NCBI GenBank assembly: GCA_037444305.1
Contig: JBBIMP010000072.1
Location: 1-13,489 of the forward strand
Source of the DNA: JBBIMP01 sp037444305
Lineage (GTDB): Bacteria; Acidobacteriota; UBA6911
Reading direction: 5' to 3'
DNA: 13,489 nt
Shown here: one piece after another, positions 13,434 through 13,489 of the stretch
Layout of the letters: every line of letters begins with the position of its first letter
How positions within the stretch are numbered: position 1 is the stretch's first letter
Notes under the pieces: generated by a model
Seen by the model: the letters and a program-made list of their open reading frames with translations, nothing else
What the model was told of the DNA's origin: nothing
The model's database searches: none
Translations under genes and position numbers: made by a program

Positions 13434-13489
13434 CTACTCGATGATGTCCGAAATGGTGCCGGCCCCGACCGTCCTGCCGCCCTCGCGGA
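13434..13489 (-). CDS. tuf: Elongation factor Tu, C-terminal end (partial)
   Basis: Only the last 17 sense codons and the TAG stop (13434-13436) are in the window. They read REGGRTVGAGTISDIIE, the characteristic end of EF-Tu domain 3; other bacteria have REGGRTVGAG followed by a short variable tail ending in IIE. EF-Tu carries aminoacyl-tRNA to the ribosome. The rest of the gene and the probable operon promoter lie beyond the right edge. It is followed closely by rpmG and is probably in the same transcript. Confidence 0.93.
   Translation of the reverse strand, partial: REGGRTVGAGTISDIIE

Overview
This window is GC-rich bacterial chromosome. A complete minus-strand transcription/translation operon fills about 92% of it, and the end of a type IV pilus locus on the plus strand runs towards it. 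The operon order, read leftwards from the right edge, is tuf (3' end only), rpmG, tRNA-Trp, secE, nusG, rplK, rplA, rplJ, rplL, rpoB, rpoC. This is the classical bacterial arrangement. Lineage is inferred, not proven. The beta subunit carries an extra N-terminal cysteine-rich segment, beta' has the E. coli-type insertion in the trigger loop, and a sigma-54 pilin promoter sits after an NtrC-family activator. From memory of acidobacterial RpoB sequences, this combination fits Acidobacteriota best; a deltaproteobacterial-type lineage is the main alternative.

Left part (1-1080). The window opens inside the last ~80 codons of a plus-strand sigma-54-dependent activator, ending in a Fis-type helix-turn-helix. 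A 267-base gap follows. It holds clustered TTGATG-type half-sites (293-323), an AT-rich stretch, and an excellent sigma-54 promoter (451-466). Then comes a pilin gene (513-1013) with a class III prepilin signal. A 14-bp hairpin (1043-1074) with A- and T-runs on its two flanks serves as a shared terminator for the pilin gene and the converging rpoC.

Middle (1107-9659). rpoC starts at TTG behind a strong ribosome binding site. rpoB encodes an unusually long beta subunit. Relative to E. coli it has a ~64-residue insertion with two four-cysteine clusters. The first cluster has exactly the cysteine spacing of the beta' zinc-binding domain encoded by the neighbouring gene. The 315 bases between rplL and rpoB contain no convincing gene but several strong inverted repeats, as expected of a processing or attenuation region.

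Right part (9975-13489). rplL, rplJ, rplA, rplK, nusG, secE, the tRNA and rpmG are ordinary, complete genes. GC-rich hairpins lie in the leaders of rplK and rplJ, where feedback by L1 and by L10-L12 acts in other bacteria. No mobile element, CRISPR array or defence system is visible. The observations most worth following are the beta-subunit zinc-ribbon insertion and the compact activator/enhancer/sigma-54 promoter/pilin module.
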